A stretch of 64,000 bases of DNA from Pseudomonas sp. HS6 (GTDB lineage: Bacteria > Pseudomonadota > Gammaproteobacteria > Pseudomonadales > Pseudomonadaceae), in the NCBI RefSeq assembly GCF_023375815.1, contig NZ_CP067412.1, positions 62,001 through 126,000 of the forward strand. The letters are read 5' to 3'. The position numbers and the translations under genes were made by a program. The notes below the pieces were generated by a model. That model worked only from the letters and a program-made list of their open reading frames with translations. It searched no databases and was not told the DNA's origin. Below are positions 62,214 through 64,000 of this stretch, in pieces; position 1 is the first letter of the stretch; every line of letters begins with the position of its first letter.

Positions 62214-63326
62214 ATGAATCTGCACTTCGAAGAACTCACCGGCACCGACGGCGCGCGCATCGGCGTGGCCAGTCTGGATGCCGAAAAGTCGCTCAATGCG
62301 CTGTCCCTGCCGATGATCCACGCCCTGAGCGACAAACTGAACGCCTGGGCCAAGGATCCGCAAATCGTCTGCGTGCTGCTGCGAGGCAATGGCGCCAAGG
62401 CCTTCTGCGCCGGCGGCGAAGTGCGCAGCCTGGTGGAGGCCTGTCGCGCCCATCCCGGCGAAGTGCCGCCGCTGGCCGCACAGTTTTTCAACGCTGAATA
62501 CCGTCTGGATTACAGCCTGCACACCTACCCGAAACCGTTGATCTGCTGGGGACATGGTTATGTGCTCGGCGGCGGTATGGGTCTGCTGCAAGGCGCGAGC
62601 ATCCGGATCGTCACGCCGAGCAGTCGTCTGGCAATGCCGGAGATCAGCATCGGCCTGTACCCGGATGTCGGCGCCAGTTGGTTTCTGTCGCGGCTACCGG
62701 GCAAGCTCGGTTTGTTCCTTGGTCTGACCGGCGCGCACATGAACGGTCGCGATGCGATCGATCTGGATCTGGCCGACCGCTTCCTGCTCGATGAACAGCA
62801 GCAGGAACTGATCGACGGTTTGTTGCAGTTGAACTGGCAGGAACAGACCGCGATGCAGCTCAACAGCCTGCTCAAGGCGTTGCAGCAGGAAGCCGTGGCG
62901 CAAATGCCGGAAGCGCAATGGTTGCCGCGCCGTCGGCAGATCGATGAACTGTTGGATGTCAGCGACGTGACCTGCGCCTGGAAAGCCATCAGCCTGCAAC
63001 GGGACAGCAGTGATCTGTTGATTGCCCGGGCGGCAAAAACCATGAGCGAAGGCTCACCACTGACCGCGCACTTGGTCTGGGAGCAGATTGTCCGCGCCCG
63101 CCACTTGTCGCTGGCCGAAGTCTTTCAGATGGAATACACCCTGAGCCTCAATTGCTGTCGGCATCCGGAATTCAGCGAAGGGGTTCGGGCGCGACTGATC
63201 GACAAGGATCACAAACCGCACTGGCACTGGCCGGACATCGCGCGGGTGCCGGACGCGGTGGTCGAGGCGCACTTTCACAAAGTCTGGGAGGGACGGCATC
63301 CGTTGGCGGATCTGTCGCAATACTAA
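62214..63326 (+). CDS. Enoyl-CoA hydratase/isomerase family, HIBYL-CoA hydrolase-like
   Basis: A 370-residue crotonase-fold protein. The oxyanion motif GNGAKAFCAGGEVRSLV and GHGYVLGGGMGLLQGASIRI, followed by MPEISIGLYPDVGASWFLSR, and length near 370 fit the 3-hydroxyisobutyryl-CoA hydrolase branch (valine degradation) rather than plain enoyl-CoA hydratases of about 260 residues. It starts with GAGG 7 bases upstream. It is convergent with the RTX gene. Confidence 0.85.
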   Translation: MNLHFEELTGTDGARIGVASLDAEKSLNALSLPMIHALSDKLNAWAKDPQIVCVLLRGNGAKAFCAGGEVRSLVEACRAHPGEVPPLAAQFFNAEYRLDYSLHTYPKPLICWGHGYVLGGGMGLLQGASIRIVTPSSRLAMPEISIGLYPDVGASWFLSRLPGKLGLFLGLTGAHMNGRDAIDLDLADRFLLDEQQQELIDGLLQLNWQEQTAMQLNSLLKALQQEAVAQMPEAQWLPRRRQIDELLDVSDVTCAWKAISLQRDSSDLLIARAAKTMSEGSPLTAHLVWEQIVRARHLSLAEVFQMEYTLSLNCCRHPEFSEGVRARLIDKDHKPHWHWPDIARVPDAVVEAHFHKVWEGRHPLADLSQY

Positions 63327-63402
63327 AACCGATTATTGCCCGCGATGGCAGTCTCTTGGGCTCTGTCGAGGGAAGCTCGAGCCAATCGCGAATTGGCTGC
63401 GA

Positions 63403-64000
63403 TCAGACATTCAACTCGTAAAACTCGATTATTTCCTTCATTGCCTGCAACGACTCCTCATCGTTTCTCGACAAGAGACCCTCTACATCCCGTAACGGAG
63501 GTAGAGGGTGCAAAAGCTCAGCGAGCTGGTTCGCCGTGTAATTTTTAACAGCTCCCTCTTCTCCTTGAACGCGGATGAAGCTGATAGCGGCATCGCCTCC
63601 TGAAAAGTGTTCGGAGACACGAATCTTTGGAGACATGCCATAACTGACTACGATGACGAGATCATCCCGTTCACGGTGGAACTTGAGTTGATCAATCGAC
63701 AGCCCGACCTCAGAAAAGTCTATACCGTCAGTTCCGCCACCGGCATTGACTACCAGGTCTCGTCCGAGACCATCATATTTATACACATCATTGCCCCCAC
63801 CACCGGACAAGGTGTCATTGCCCGGCCCACCGTAAATCACGTCATCGCCTGAGCCACCGCCGAGCAGGTCATCTCCTTGCATTCCCTTTATTTCACCAGC
63901 GCCGTTGAGGGTGTCATTACCGCGACCGCCCACAAGCGGCAAAAAAAGATTGTCTCGAAAAGACTTAACCTGAGCAGCGCCCTGAACGGTGATGCCGTGT
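63403..64000 (-). CDS. RTX calcium-binding-repeat protein, C-terminal part
   Basis: An open frame of 199 codons running off the window; only the C-terminus is seen. It contains RTX nonapeptide repeats (GGRGNDTLNGAGE, GDDLLGGGSGDDVIYGGPGN then DTLSGGGGNDVYKY), which bind calcium in a beta-roll. After the repeats comes an acidic region typical of type I secretion signals. It is probably an extracellular RTX protein; protease, lipase, adhesin or toxin cannot be told from this end. The frame continues upstream past base 64000, so the start is outside. Confidence 0.82.
   Translation of the reverse strand, partial: HGITVQGAAQVKSFRDNLFLPLVGGRGNDTLNGAGEIKGMQGDDLLGGGSGDDVIYGGPGNDTLSGGGGNDVYKYDGLGRDLVVNAGGGTDGIDFSEVGLSIDQLKFHRERDDLVIVVSYGMSPKIRVSEHFSGGDAAISFIRVQGEEGAVKNYTANQLAELLHPLPPLRDVEGLLSRNDEESLQAMKEIIEFYELNV

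Overview
The window looks like a chromosomal segment of a fluorescent-group Pseudomonas (P. fluorescens lineage, species not resolvable by eye). The grounds are the high-GC, densely packed gene content, the algU-mucA-mucB-mucD sigma-factor operon, the opdH-like porin/tctCBA/tctDE citrate cluster, the rnd-ycgL-ycgN neighbourhood, the purC-bamC-dapA-gcvR-bcp block, DUF3077 genes, and REP/REPIN-type palindromes. No phage structural genes, insertion sequences, rRNA or CRISPR arrays are visible.

Layout. 1-3.8 kb: the start of cysK (cut by the window edge), a DUF748 protein, a DUF2442 protein, and a MoxR ATPase/VWA pair. 3.9-8.6 kb: the 5-oxoprolinase genes pxpABC with an MFS transporter and a divergent LysR regulator. 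8.6-24.3 kb: mostly housekeeping and conserved unknown genes (DUF2937, class II glutamine amidotransferase, oligopeptidase B, cNMP-binding protein, spermidine-synthase-like protein, YajD, TrmH-family methyltransferase, nitroreductase, hydroxyacid dehydrogenase, YcgL, RNase D, phosphoethanolamine transferase, CynX-like MFS). It includes a gluzincin-like protein that has lost both zinc histidines. 24.5-28.1 kb: two LysR regulators, a CHM isomerase and LtrA. 28.2-32.3 kb: a coupled four-gene glycan-modification operon (GtrB-like transferase, methyltransferase, GtrA-like flippase, large DUF6311 membrane protein). 32.6-33.7 kb: YegP-like protein and PPK2.

33.8-37.1 kb is the one clearly accessory, AT-rich stretch. 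It ends at a tRNA-Ser(CGA) gene. It holds a HicB-like antitoxin without its DNA-binding domain or toxin, a DUF3077 gene preceded by a coupled 27-codon leader ORF, and a tight three-gene operon: dual-OB protein, DUF488, and SLOG-like/DUF4326 fusion. That operon is my best candidate for a poorly described, possibly defence- or nucleotide-linked system. A long hairpin with a U tract lies directly 3' of the tRNA.

37.2-55 kb returns to core genome: purC, a metallo-beta-lactamase-fold hydrolase, bamC, dapA, gcvR, bcp, an AI-2E transporter, tusA, a BepA-like protease, the envelope-stress operon algU-mucA-mucB-mucD (no mucC), nadB, ygfX-sdhE, ygfZ and an HDOD protein. 53.7-61.4 kb is a complete tricarboxylate uptake locus: sensor kinase and regulator on one strand, porin, tctC, tctB, tctA and an AbrB-family membrane protein on the other. 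Between them lie three 11-bp direct repeats fitting an OmpR-type operator, and A-rich Hfq/Crc-type motifs precede the porin and tctC starts. The window closes with ung, an enoyl-CoA-hydratase/HIBYL-CoA-hydrolase-like gene, and the C-terminal end of an RTX-repeat protein that continues past the edge.
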